The notes under the pieces: model-generated
What the model saw: only the letters and a program-made list of their open reading frames with translations
The model's database searches: none
What the model was told of the DNA's origin: nothing
Program-made: the position numbers and the translations under genes
Shown here: positions 31,901 through 41,427 of the stretch, piece after piece
Layout: every line of letters begins with the position of its first letter
How positions within the stretch are numbered: position 1 is the stretch's first letter
Assembly (NCBI GenBank): GCA_947381435.1
Contig: CANCVE010000015.1
Location: 1 to 54,164, forward strand
Reading direction: 5' to 3'
DNA from: Chitinophagaceae bacterium
GTDB lineage: Bacteria; Bacteroidota; Bacteroidia; Chitinophagales; Chitinophagaceae
DNA length: 54,164 nucleotides

Positions 31901-34900
31901 AAGACCAACTAGATATACCAGACTTATATGCAGCAGCAAAAAGAGGTTATAGTATGCTTGGCCATCCATCTGTAAAAAGTTACGCTACCAAATATTTGCC
32001 AGCCTTGGTACAGCCTTTTGGATATTCTTTTGTAGGTACTGACTTGCTTGGTGGTACGCAAAGTGGTTTGTATGCGTACCCACAATATGCTTCCCCTTCC
32101 ACAGGCGGTTGGCGTCAGGGCTTTTCGGATGTATTGGGTTTAAAATGGATTTTTCCAAAAGATACTGCTGCTGATTTTGTATGGAAAAACTATATGCAAC
32201 GGCCTTTGGCAAACTCACCATATAATGCCTCCCTCAGTCCCAATTATTATTTTTATTCAGCCATGGGCGATAATTATGGCAATGGTGTTGGTGGAAACAG
32301 CTACTTTAATACCAAGCTAACAGGTTTGCTCTTTGCCTTGGATTATTTCCCTACTGCGATGCCTTTAGAAGCAAAAGCTGCTTTCAATAACAATAAAATG
32401 TACTTCGATTCTTTAGGTGGTTTCGCTACGCTCAGAAGTGGCTTCGACTCAATTTCTACTACTGTTTTCTTTGCAAACAGGCAAGACATGGGTGGGCATA
32501 CTTTCGCTAATAAGAATGAAGTTGTTTTAAGTGCCCAAGGTAGAATTTGGTTTCCAAGACCTACCAGTATTGCGAATAGTCAGTTTGGCGACCTTGCCGC
32601 TACAGGCGTTGGATCGGCAAGTGGTATTTTAGTAAATAACTATGGAGCTTCTGTAGATACTGCAGCTTCTAGCGCGGATGGAGGTAATCTATCTACTCCG
32701 GGCAAGATTGTCTATTATCAAAATAGTAATAACTTCCTTTCTATTGCGGGCGATGCAGCTACATCCTACAGTTACAAATGGCTGGGTACGCCGTTTGGTT
32801 ATGCTACCCCAGACAATCCTTACATATCCTACCCAACAGTAACACCAGTAATGGTAAGCCCAAATAGCTTTAGGTATTCTCCGTTTTATAGTTTCGATAA
32901 TACTTCTTATTATAACATATTATCTTATACCGATGTGCCTTATACCCAACCAACGTATCATCGTTTTGCACAGAAACTATTTTCTCCTAATGGTGTCTAC
33001 AAAAAAATGTACAGGACTACTTCATTGGTTGCTGCAACCAATCCTTATGTGGTTATAGCCGATGATAATCAACTGAATAGTGGTACAAATAATTACAAAT
33101 GGTTCTGCCAATTGCCATCTGATGTCATAATCGCAAGTACAGCAGTAAACCTCAATAATGTAAACTATCAAAATGATATTATCTTAAAAGAGACTACTGG
33201 CAACAGAAGACTATTGGTAAGGGTTTTAAACAATAATGGGGCAATCAGCAACACCATTCCCGGTTATCTAGATTCAACTACTTACACTTTATCAAAACTG
33301 AATAGGTTGATTGTAGAGAGTAATAGTGTTGACCCACAGTTTAAGGTATTATTGTTTGCTTACAATCAGGGCGACTCCCTACCATTAACTACTTGGAGTG
33401 GAGATAAATCAAGATTATATGTTTATAATGCTGGCACAACCAATACCATTTCATTTGCGCTAGACAGCGCAGGAAGAACAAACATTAGCTTAAATTCTCC
33501 TGACACTGGCATTAGCTGGACAGGTGCAATAGATACAATTTGGAGTAAATCCCTCAACTGGGCTACAGGCAAAGTTCCTACTGCAACTGACAATGTTATT
33601 ATTCCTGCTGCAGGTATTACTAACATGCCGGCAATTACGAATGCAACTGCTTATGCAAACAAGATTTCTATTTACAGTGGAGCTACTTTAAGAATTGATT
33701 CAGTTTTACAGTTATCTGGCGACATGACCTTGCTAGGTAATGTTATTGGTAATGGAACGCTAAAAACCGCAAGTAACTCTACTTCAGCATTTACTACTGG
33801 AGTTACGTGGAATGTAAACGTTGAATATAATCGTTCCACAGGTGGTCAAACTGTTGTTAACGGAACTTACAAAGGCTTATCAATCAACGACAGTATGCCA
33901 GGAAGCATTGTAGTTGCAGCTGGTAATTTGGTGGTGAATGGAACATTGAACATAGCTTCAGGTAACACACTAAATCTAGGAACCAATACACTTTCAGGAA
34001 CGATGGCTACTGCCACTGGAACAGGAATATTGCTAACCCAAAGTACCTCAAACCCTTGTTTGCCAAGCGGAGTTACTTGGGGGGGACAAGTGCAGTTTAA
34101 CTCAACATCGGGACCTCAATATCTACCTGCTGGCACGTATCAAAACCTTAATGTTAATACCACTTCATTTGGTACAATCTCCGCCACAGGCAATATTTCA
34201 GTAACAGATACATTGAGATTGGCTACCAAATCAACCCTTGAATTAGGTACTTATCTCCTCGGAGGGACACTTAGGATAGTAAGTGGCAACGGAACATTAC
34301 GTACCGCCAATACTACTGCAACAGGTGCCTTTCCGCCAAATGCAATCTGGGCAGGTAATGTAATATACTATAGTAGCAACAGCCAAACAGTATCTCCCGG
34401 CACTTATGTAAGCCTCGATTTATCAGGTGGAAACAATGGTGCAAGAATATTGGGAGGAAGTAGTAATCCAACGGGTACTATCAATTTAACTGGGTCGTTG
34501 GTTGCTACAACAGGTACCGTCAATCCTAATCAAACTACCGTTGTTTTCAAAGGGAATCAACAAACGGTTCCTTCTATGCAGTTTTACAATTTGGATTTGA
34601 CTGGTGGTTTTCAGACACAATTTGTTAATGCACCAGTATATATAAGTAATGTATTTACACCGGCCTCTACAACTGGAGCAGGTGCATTGGGAACTTTAGT
34701 TTTTAATGGAACCGGTGCGCAAACTATCCCATCATTTGGATACAACGGATTAACAATTACGGGTACAAAAACAGGTAGCGTAACTATTCCTAATACGCTA
34801 AACCTAACTGGCAATTTATCGTTGGCAGGTTTGTCGTTCTCTAGCGGAAGCCTTTCTTTTGCTGCAAATACAATAAGCCTAAATGGAACTATAGCACAAT

Positions 34901-37900
34901 CAATTGATGGTAATGCGGCCTATCCATATAACAATATCAATATAAATAACACGACTGCTAATGTTATTTCAAGTACTGATCTTTCAATCAATGGTACATT
35001 AACCATCAATAGTGGCGCAACATTGGATATGGGTACAGGGCAATTGTCCGGCACAGGTATTTCTATCACCAATAATGGAACTATCCGTACCCAAAATACA
35101 GGAACTACACCTATTCCCAATAGTGTAAGCTATGGTGGTACTATAAAATACAATAGCACTACTGGTACACAAAACATTGTAGCTACAACCTACAACAACC
35201 TCGATTTAACGGGTGGAACAACCGGTGGTAGAATTCTGCCCAATGGTAGCACGGTTACAATCACTGGAAATTATTTGCCAAATACTGCTGGAACGTTAAC
35301 CAATACGGGGTCTACAGTCGTATTTACGGGAGGTAACAGTCAAATAATTAATTCAGCAACAAGCTTTTCGAATCTTCAAATTAATAAAACCAATACCGCT
35401 TCTGCACTTACCTTAAATGGTGCTGTTTCTGTTTCTGGTGTATTAACCTTAACAAAGGGAAGGATAACCACTACTTCAACTAATACGTTAACCTTAGCAA
35501 ATACAGCTTCTATTATTGGTGGAAATAGTACCGCTTATATTGATGGGCCATTGGTTCGCACTGTAGCTTCAGGAACTAATAGCTATCTTTTTCCTGTTGG
35601 CATTTATGCATCTTCTACAGATTATTACTTGCCAGATACCATTACCTCAACAAGTGCCGCTGGCAATATTACAATCAGTGCATTTAGTGGAAATTCTGGC
35701 GGCACTGCAGACGGAACAACTATCAGCTCAATAAGCACTAGTGAATATTGGAAAATCAGTTCTAGCGTTGCAAATACAATTGGTATCGCAATTACCCCAA
35801 TTAGTTTAGGAAGTAATAAAGTAATAGCACAAGGTAGCAGCAGCAGTACACCCGCTGCAACTTATAGCTTTAAAGGTGGGGCCTATACAAATACAAGTAT
35901 TGCTACTACAGGTTTAGTTTTATCTGCTAATACCAACGCTTTTCTGGTAGCTGCGGTTGCAACAGTAACTGCACCAACTATTACTGCCATTACTTCTTGT
36001 GTGCCATTAACTGCTGCTAATAGTTTTTACGCTCGTGATACTGTTACCATCACGGGTACTGGATTTGAAGCGGGTAGTGCTGTTACAGTTGGTGGGCAGT
36101 CTGCTACTGTTTTAAGCACCTCGGGAGTACCAACTTCTTTAAAAGTATTAGTCAATTCAACTGCAAGCAATAATGTTATAACCGTAAGTAATGCTGGAGG
36201 CACCACTACAAACAGTAGTTTGGCTACTTTCATAGCTGGATATGCCACTAGGAATGATGGTTCCTGGAATACTGGAGCTACTTGGTTGGGTGGTGTGCAG
36301 CCAACATCCAACTTTACGGCAGCCATCAATAATACAATTACGCTAGGTGGTACCATAAGCAGTATCAGCAGTTTAACCATTAGTAACGGTGCTTCTGTTA
36401 CTACAGGCAATGTGAGTGTTAACCTAAATGCGGGTGTCACCATTACCAACAATGGTACGTTTAACTGCACATCCAATACCTGTACTTTCTTGGGTGCTGC
36501 TACTATTGGTGGCACTAATGCTGTAACCTTCAATAACATTGTTGCCTCAAATACTATCACCTTCAACACAGCCCCAACTATCAATGGCACACTCACCTTA
36601 AACAATGGTGCATCTATTGTTGGCAATAGTCCAACTTATGGTAGTAGTGCTACCCTTGCTTACAACACAGGAACAACTACTAATCCAGGATTAGAATGGA
36701 TTAGTAATGCAGCTAGTGGAGCGGGAGTTCCTCAAAATGTAACGATTGGCGCCTCTGTTGCAAATACGGTTGTTAACTTTGGATCGTCAAGTTCATATCG
36801 CCAATTGAATGGCAATCTTACTATCAGCGCGGCTACTACTGGCAATGGATTAGTATTGAGTACCGCAAGTGGAGGAGATTTGAAAGTAGCGGGTAGTGGT
36901 GGCATAAATGCCACACAAGTAGCTGCAAATGCTTATAGTAATGTACCGGGTGGATTGGTCTGCAATGGCAGAATGATTTACTTTAATGCTGCTTCTGGGG
37001 CTCAATCGCTCACTGGGCCTGCTACTGGCAATCCTTTATCGCTTGATTATGTAACCATTGGTGTAAACAATACTTCTACTACTACCGTCAATTTAGGCAG
37101 CGATATTGCTATTACTGCCATTAATGGAGGCGATCCTGTTACATTAACCAATTTGGGTACTACTAATTATATCAATTCAAACAACTCAGCTGTTTCTACA
37201 AGAAATATCACTTTAGGTACTGCCGGGCAAACCTGTACCGGTTCGGTATATATTCGGGCTGGAGGTACAAATACATCTTCTGTTACTATTAATGGAAATG
37301 GATCAGGTACTCTAAATCTAAATGTAGACAACGGAGGCGGTAATGCTTATCTAAATGCTTTTGCTATCAATAATGCAAATGTTTCGCTGCTGAAATCTAT
37401 CACTTATGTAAAATCATTCAACATAAATGCGGGTAGTTTCAATGTAAACGGCCAAAACTTTACCGACTCTGGTACTGCAACAATTGGTTCTAGTTCATCT
37501 ACCACCACAGCAACCCTTTCCATTCCTTCTACTTCAGGCAGTTACAAGTTTGTGGGTGCTGTAAATATTAGTAGCGATGGTATTTGGAGCAATACTGGTA
37601 ACAATGCAAATGTTACTTTCCAAGGAGGAATTAGTAATAGTGGAACATTTACAGCTGGCACAGGTAATTATACTTTCAATACAAACAATCAATCAGTTAC
37701 AGGCACCTTATCTATTCCTACCATTACTGTCACTTCACCTACTGTTCTAATCAATTCTGGTAAACTAACCTGTTCTACCTCACTTACTGGTACAGGTTCT
37801 CTTACTATGGATAACAACAGTTTATTGAATATAGGAGGCACACTTAGCATAACTACATTAACAGCCAACAGTAATAAAGATACTGTCAACTTTAATGGCA

Positions 37901-40900
37901 CAGGCGCACAAACCATTCCTGCTTTTAATTACAACACACTCTATATCTCAGGTTCTAGGTCTGGAAGTATCACTTTGGCTAGCACTGGCAATATTGGGGT
38001 TAATGGAGATTTGAATTGTTCACCAACCTTTACGAGCGGTTCTTTTGTAAATACAAGTAGTACAGTCATACTCAACGGAACGGTAAATCAAAACCTAACG
38101 TCTTCAAGTACTGTTAGCTTCAACAACCTTACAATCAATAACACAACTAGTGGGGGAGGAGTTGTTACTTTATCCAGCCCAACCACTATTGCCACCACCC
38201 TCACCTTAACGGCAGGCAACTTGTCTTTGGGAAGCAATAACCTCACTGTCAACAGTGGTGCAACCATATCAACGCCTTCTTCAAGCAGTTATATTGTTAC
38301 AGGAGGAACAGGGCGATTGATAAGAAAGGCGGTTTCTACAGCAACAGCTTTCCCAATTGGAACTAGTACGACCTATACTCCGCTAACCATTACCAACAAC
38401 ACAGCATCGGATATGACGGTGGGCGTTAGTCCTACCTTGACAAATGGCGTAAACGATAACACCAAGATAGTCAACCTTCAATGGTCAGTAGCAGCGGTAA
38501 CTGCCACTACTAATTCAACTATTGTTTATCAGTTTAATACGGCAGATAAGGCAAGTGCTTTCTCAACTGCATCTGCTTGTGAGTTAGGCATTTATACCTC
38601 ATCCTACAGCGTCAGCAGTTTGGGTACTCCGGCAGCCAATGGCAGTGCCTTTACATTAACTAAATCAGGATTAGTATTTACAGCTAATGCAACTTATTTA
38701 AACGTGATAGGCAATACGGGTTCCATTAATTGTACCACTGGTAGCTATGTAGGTGCCAATGATGGTGATGCCAACCTATCCGGCAACTGGTGCGGTGGAT
38801 TACCTTCTTCTGCAACAAACGTAATTATTAGTAGTACTACACCCAAACTTACCTCCAACCTATCCATCAACAACCTTTCTTTAACTTCGGGATTAAACCT
38901 AAATGGATATACCCTTACCGTAAACGGAACAGTGACTGGTGCTGGCACCATCACAGGGTCTGCCACTTCAGGGCTGAATATATTGGGTACAGGTACGCTC
39001 TATTTCGACCAAACTACCCCCGGCACTACCAATGTATTGGACACATTGACTATAAACAGTGGCGGAACAGTTACTTTGGGCAGTCCATTAAGCGTGCTGA
39101 ACTTGGTTAAACCTACGGCGGGCATATTGGCATCAGGAGGTAACCTTAGCCTTGTTTCCAGTGCTACAACAGGTACGGCAAGGGTATCTCAGGGAGGTAC
39201 CAATGGTGGCTATATTACAGGCAAGGTCACCCAGCAATTATATATACCCAACAAAACGGCCAGACGATTCAGCTTCATAGGCAGTGCGGTTGCACAGCGA
39301 ATTGATAGTGCTTGGCAACAACAGATTTACATTACAGGTTCAGGTATTGGTGGAGTTGTCTGCGGCACAGGCGGCACGCAATTTAACAGCAATGGTTTTG
39401 ATGCCACCGCCACCAACAAACCAAGCATGTTTACCTACAGTGCAACTGCCTTAAATGGTAACCGTTATGTATCAATTCCCAATACAAATGCTACCAGTCT
39501 GTCACCGGGTACCGGTTATGAAATCAATATCAAGGGCGACAGGAATGTCGGTACTTGTACAGACCAACTGAATAGCAATACCCCAACGGCACCCGTAAGT
39601 GTGGTGTTGAGTGCCACTGGTCTGTTGACACAAGGGCCACTTACTGTTTCATTAAACGATACTACCAAGCACCTGTTTACATTGCTTGCCAACCCATACC
39701 CCAATCAGATGCGGTTCAGCACATTCCAAGCGGGTAATACAGCCATCAACAACAAAATGTGGACATTCACTCCCTATGGCAATGGTAACTTTACCACTTA
39801 CTCTAATGGATTGGTGACCAATGCCGCAACAGGGTACAATAATACCAAGGGCGATTTTATAGCCATTGGTCAGGCATTCTTTGTAGAAGCCAATAAGACA
39901 GGCACCTCTGTTACCTTCCGAGAAACACACAAGGTAGATTCCACCATACCCAACTTCAATTATTTTGGATTGAATAATGAGCGGATAATCAGAATGGGCT
40001 TGTACACCACCGCCAATAGATTGCTGGATGAAGTAGCAGTACGCTACAACAATCAAGGTACAAAAGAATACAATGCCCAATGGGATGCCGCATCGTTTAG
40101 TGGTGGTGGACAGAAATTAGCCATTCAGAAAACAGGAAGTAACCTGTTGGCAATAGCCACCCGCCCAATAGCATTACTAAAGGATACCGTTCCCTTATTT
40201 GTAACTAGCTCTACAGCAGCAAATCTCCGCCTGAACTTTACAGGACTGTCAGGCTTTGATAACTCAAGTGCTATCATTTTAAGAGATAATTTACTAGGTA
40301 CAAGTCAGGATGTATCCACTCATCCAATCTACGATTTTGCCATCACTGCCGATACCAACAGTAAGGGTGCAGATCGTTTTGTATTGGAGATAGGTGGACA
40401 AGGCACTCTACCGCTAACCTTTACCAGCTTATCAGGTAAACTAACAAATGGTACAGCTCATCTGAATTGGGCAGTTACCAATGAAGCCAATGTAGCAAAC
40501 TATCAATTGGAAAGAAGTTTGGATGGCAATATCTTCAGTGGGGTTGCTACATTGAAGGCTTTAAATAAAATTAGTTTTTCAGCAGTAGATGCAAATCCGG
40601 AGGAAGGAATTAACTACTACAGGATTAAGGCAGTAAGTAAAAACGGTGTCACCATTTACAGCAATACTATACAAGTTACAGTAAAAGGAAGCAAACCTCA
40701 ATTGACTATTTACCCAACGTTAATAGCGAATCATACTTTCAACCTGCATTATAAAAACATGCCTACAGGCAACTATAAGGTAGTGTTATACAACCTGCTT
40801 GGTCAGACGGTATTCAGCAGAACAATAAAAATTGCAGTAGGAGAGGAGACCAAGGCAATAAACTTTGGTAATACCTGTGTTGCGGCAGGTGCTTACGAGG

Positions 40901-40959
40901 TACAGGTAAGTAACAGTGCAGGCATCAGTATGAAAAGAGAAAAAGTTGTGGTGGAGTAG
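28987..40959 (+). CDS. Giant T9SS-secreted protein with heparinase II/III-like lyase domain and beta-repeat stalk
   Basis: 3,990 residues. Signal peptide 1-23 (SANAQ). Residues ~32-280 look like a LamG/concanavalin-type sandwich (IWLDANDSSTL, TTWKDKANN). Two Fn3-like domains occupy ~473-655. Residues ~690-1500 resemble heparinase II/III-family uronate lyases: an HPRVF start, a long helical region, then a beta region with GGFATLRSGFDS and GGHTFANKNEVVLSAQG. The usual second His of the HAH-type motif is not evident. About 2,000 residues of beta repeats follow, with an IPT/TIG domain near 2324-2418 and two SGxWxxxxxW-type segments. The C terminus (IYPTLIANHTF, GNYKVVLYNLLGQTV, basic-Val tail) is a T9SS type A domain. 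Inference: surface-anchored polysaccharide lyase. The export call is firm; the enzyme family is probable. Confidence 0.88.
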   Translation: MKKLYTHCFLLVFVFLVVSANAQYYPGGFAKSKINIWLDANDSSTLVRDSAGIAGNVTTWKDKANNLSATQATAANRPRYTTQSGKNIVEFNGTKNLDIAANALGAPQNGYNLAQVVYVYPDISTSLTDFRVGTYSTNNVATQGMPQIGIRYLTTSGYNKYVVTTVRNNTGYYYTGYNDLRGQWCIPGNYTPGNLPSPSSNAYSYYYHNGGGTLSSNGAETPPSTLTTTIGNRYQFTNSVHWGIAETVLAGYDIKVSGKRIIDLYLAAKWGMLDTLINSYGALYAPLNQAFNNNLVGIGIEAAGDTTNSTGSNNGLGLQNIGGVIGFLRKQGSYIMAADNALIGNVTMATNITRWNRAWYLTKTDQSGYGGLLNVFFDFTSYGQVGALDTANNNYYLLYNPTNGYFNSDSNYLVKINSYQQIAGTKQLAFLLDGLNLNNGFYTIVYAPKGTSTAAIPNLATFVPASITLSPAPLITSVYSGNTYNYIIIDSSAITYPVAYYKIYAGINGGNITAIDSTVSTPKYYAHYNLTDGNTYAYRISAVYAPGKESILSDSVLGIPNNNTPAWLVQPQYSASGQIFMSASSPLSGLPLKFNFNNVAGGGHSSGYQTNASFTDSLLTNGNTYSYRFQFMDTAQGISTQSGWSTTISVLLTDSLQGGFTTALSFFDPNSIWAPNGIGPSTITPATQDMSSLCMVKHAPAIGIHPRVFCNPEDSTSIRWRIANTYSGKSAARWIHAYTTMLNLGFGTGYTFSYTGYYNKDTMGNQVINNGGAWNVQPYYNNLAAGDTGTTYNYSNLWNGQSGKMTYLFAQEAMECWLYRNQNDPATGLNYATRATKLAKAITTWAKKALANTTTPLNPDNASQFGGANMYYVYDFLYDQMTKNQQDTVRMALMAMLPDSTLFHGLGTASYTATSNWLTFPQGVTYFFAVEGEPGYSAQDTSTVNLYYRTVWNFLTYGVYSKTGNIYEGLGKDQLDIPDLYAAAKRGYSMLGHPSVKSYATKYLPALVQPFGYSFVGTDLLGGTQSGLYAYPQYASPSTGGWRQGFSDVLGLKWIFPKDTAADFVWKNYMQRPLANSPYNASLSPNYYFYSAMGDNYGNGVGGNSYFNTKLTGLLFALDYFPTAMPLEAKAAFNNNKMYFDSLGGFATLRSGFDSISTTVFFANRQDMGGHTFANKNEVVLSAQGRIWFPRPTSIANSQFGDLAATGVGSASGILVNNYGASVDTAASSADGGNLSTPGKIVYYQNSNNFLSIAGDAATSYSYKWLGTPFGYATPDNPYISYPTVTPVMVSPNSFRYSPFYSFDNTSYYNILSYTDVPYTQPTYHRFAQKLFSPNGVYKKMYRTTSLVAATNPYVVIADDNQLNSGTNNYKWFCQLPSDVIIASTAVNLNNVNYQNDIILKETTGNRRLLVRVLNNNGAISNTIPGYLDSTTYTLSKLNRLIVESNSVDPQFKVLLFAYNQGDSLPLTTWSGDKSRLYVYNAGTTNTISFALDSAGRTNISLNSPDTGISWTGAIDTIWSKSLNWATGKVPTATDNVIIPAAGITNMPAITNATAYANKISIYSGATLRIDSVLQLSGDMTLLGNVIGNGTLKTASNSTSAFTTGVTWNVNVEYNRSTGGQTVVNGTYKGLSINDSMPGSIVVAAGNLVVNGTLNIASGNTLNLGTNTLSGTMATATGTGILLTQSTSNPCLPSGVTWGGQVQFNSTSGPQYLPAGTYQNLNVNTTSFGTISATGNISVTDTLRLATKSTLELGTYLLGGTLRIVSGNGTLRTANTTATGAFPPNAIWAGNVIYYSSNSQTVSPGTYVSLDLSGGNNGARILGGSSNPTGTINLTGSLVATTGTVNPNQTTVVFKGNQQTVPSMQFYNLDLTGGFQTQFVNAPVYISNVFTPASTTGAGALGTLVFNGTGAQTIPSFGYNGLTITGTKTGSVTIPNTLNLTGNLSLAGLSFSSGSLSFAANTISLNGTIAQSIDGNAAYPYNNININNTTANVISSTDLSINGTLTINSGATLDMGTGQLSGTGISITNNGTIRTQNTGTTPIPNSVSYGGTIKYNSTTGTQNIVATTYNNLDLTGGTTGGRILPNGSTVTITGNYLPNTAGTLTNTGSTVVFTGGNSQIINSATSFSNLQINKTNTASALTLNGAVSVSGVLTLTKGRITTTSTNTLTLANTASIIGGNSTAYIDGPLVRTVASGTNSYLFPVGIYASSTDYYLPDTITSTSAAGNITISAFSGNSGGTADGTTISSISTSEYWKISSSVANTIGIAITPISLGSNKVIAQGSSSSTPAATYSFKGGAYTNTSIATTGLVLSANTNAFLVAAVATVTAPTITAITSCVPLTAANSFYARDTVTITGTGFEAGSAVTVGGQSATVLSTSGVPTSLKVLVNSTASNNVITVSNAGGTTTNSSLATFIAGYATRNDGSWNTGATWLGGVQPTSNFTAAINNTITLGGTISSISSLTISNGASVTTGNVSVNLNAGVTITNNGTFNCTSNTCTFLGAATIGGTNAVTFNNIVASNTITFNTAPTINGTLTLNNGASIVGNSPTYGSSATLAYNTGTTTNPGLEWISNAASGAGVPQNVTIGASVANTVVNFGSSSSYRQLNGNLTISAATTGNGLVLSTASGGDLKVAGSGGINATQVAANAYSNVPGGLVCNGRMIYFNAASGAQSLTGPATGNPLSLDYVTIGVNNTSTTTVNLGSDIAITAINGGDPVTLTNLGTTNYINSNNSAVSTRNITLGTAGQTCTGSVYIRAGGTNTSSVTINGNGSGTLNLNVDNGGGNAYLNAFAINNANVSLLKSITYVKSFNINAGSFNVNGQNFTDSGTATIGSSSSTTTATLSIPSTSGSYKFVGAVNISSDGIWSNTGNNANVTFQGGISNSGTFTAGTGNYTFNTNNQSVTGTLSIPTITVTSPTVLINSGKLTCSTSLTGTGSLTMDNNSLLNIGGTLSITTLTANSNKDTVNFNGTGAQTIPAFNYNTLYISGSRSGSITLASTGNIGVNGDLNCSPTFTSGSFVNTSSTVILNGTVNQNLTSSSTVSFNNLTINNTTSGGGVVTLSSPTTIATTLTLTAGNLSLGSNNLTVNSGATISTPSSSSYIVTGGTGRLIRKAVSTATAFPIGTSTTYTPLTITNNTASDMTVGVSPTLTNGVNDNTKIVNLQWSVAAVTATTNSTIVYQFNTADKASAFSTASACELGIYTSSYSVSSLGTPAANGSAFTLTKSGLVFTANATYLNVIGNTGSINCTTGSYVGANDGDANLSGNWCGGLPSSATNVIISSTTPKLTSNLSINNLSLTSGLNLNGYTLTVNGTVTGAGTITGSATSGLNILGTGTLYFDQTTPGTTNVLDTLTINSGGTVTLGSPLSVLNLVKPTAGILASGGNLSLVSSATTGTARVSQGGTNGGYITGKVTQQLYIPNKTARRFSFIGSAVAQRIDSAWQQQIYITGSGIGGVVCGTGGTQFNSNGFDATATNKPSMFTYSATALNGNRYVSIPNTNATSLSPGTGYEINIKGDRNVGTCTDQLNSNTPTAPVSVVLSATGLLTQGPLTVSLNDTTKHLFTLLANPYPNQMRFSTFQAGNTAINNKMWTFTPYGNGNFTTYSNGLVTNAATGYNNTKGDFIAIGQAFFVEANKTGTSVTFRETHKVDSTIPNFNYFGLNNERIIRMGLYTTANRLLDEVAVRYNNQGTKEYNAQWDAASFSGGGQKLAIQKTGSNLLAIATRPIALLKDTVPLFVTSSTAANLRLNFTGLSGFDNSSAIILRDNLLGTSQDVSTHPIYDFAITADTNSKGADRFVLEIGGQGTLPLTFTSLSGKLTNGTAHLNWAVTNEANVANYQLERSLDGNIFSGVATLKALNKISFSAVDANPEEGINYYRIKAVSKNGVTIYSNTIQVTVKGSKPQLTIYPTLIANHTFNLHYKNMPTGNYKVVLYNLLGQTVFSRTIKIAVGEETKAINFGNTCVAAGAYEVQVSNSAGISMKREKVVVE
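31060..33480 (+). other. Heparinase II/III-like lyase domain
   Basis: It begins with a HPRV segment typical of the N-terminal helical domain (IHPRVFCNPEDSTSIRWRI) and contains a Trp/Tyr-rich helical part. The supersandwich-like part has the RSGFD strand and a GGH motif followed by VVLSAQGRIW. The order and spacing fit heparinase II/III relatives, but one expected His is replaced near GGHTFAN. Either another residue serves or the domain is a divergent, possibly new, lyase subfamily. Confidence 0.6.
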
Positions 40960-41055
40960 GTTTGTATTTAAAGCGGTTCAATGTGGGTTTAAATAGTTTT
41001 GGCTCAACTTTAATTACTGTTTGAAGTTGGTTAAACTGCTGTTGACTCCTTAAAA

Positions 41056-41427
41056 TGTGACGGTTCGAACCTACAATAGTTACGGTTCGATGTTACGAGA
41101 GTTACGGTTCGATGTTACGAGAGTTACGGTTCGATGTTGCGAGAGTTACGGTTCGATGTTGCGAGAGTTACGGTTCGATGTTACGAGAGTCATGGTTCGA
41201 TGTTACATCAGTTACGGTTCAATGTTACATGAGTGACGGTTCGACCTTACAAATTGTAGGATTGATGTTACGAGAGTTATGGTTCGATGTTACCTTAATG
41301 ACGGTTCGATGTTACACGAGTTACGGTTCGACCTTACAAATTGTAGGATTGATGTTACAAGAGTTATGGTTCGATGTTACGGTAGTCATGGTTCGATGTT
41401 ACAAGAGTTACGGTTCGATGTTACGAG
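41056..41427. repeat. 22-bp tandem array, 17 units
   Basis: Units of 22 bp (two of them 21 bp) are based on AGTTACGGTTCGATGTTAC followed by GAG, with no spacers. A higher-order repeat of 87 bp is visible: 41232-41318 and 41319-41405 share the same series of variant units, including the odd TTGTAGGATTGATGTTAC unit. That points to recent block duplication. The array starts 97 bp after the stop of the second giant lyase gene. The plus-strand open frame across it is not a gene. Confidence 0.95.

Noticed and set aside
36027-36626. 199-residue minus-strand open frame inside the second giant gene
   Set aside because: It is Val/Pro/Leu-rich, the typical mirror of Thr/Asn/Gly-rich coding sequence, lies wholly within a strong gene and has no motif. 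The same holds for those at 3437, 6299 and 8510.
27117-41427. CRISPR arrays
   Set aside because: Units are contiguous 22-mers without unique spacers, and no cas genes are present.
41056-41427. tRNA genes, because units contain GGTTCGA like a T arm
   Set aside because: No acceptor, D or anticodon stems can be formed around the motif; it is just part of the repeat unit.
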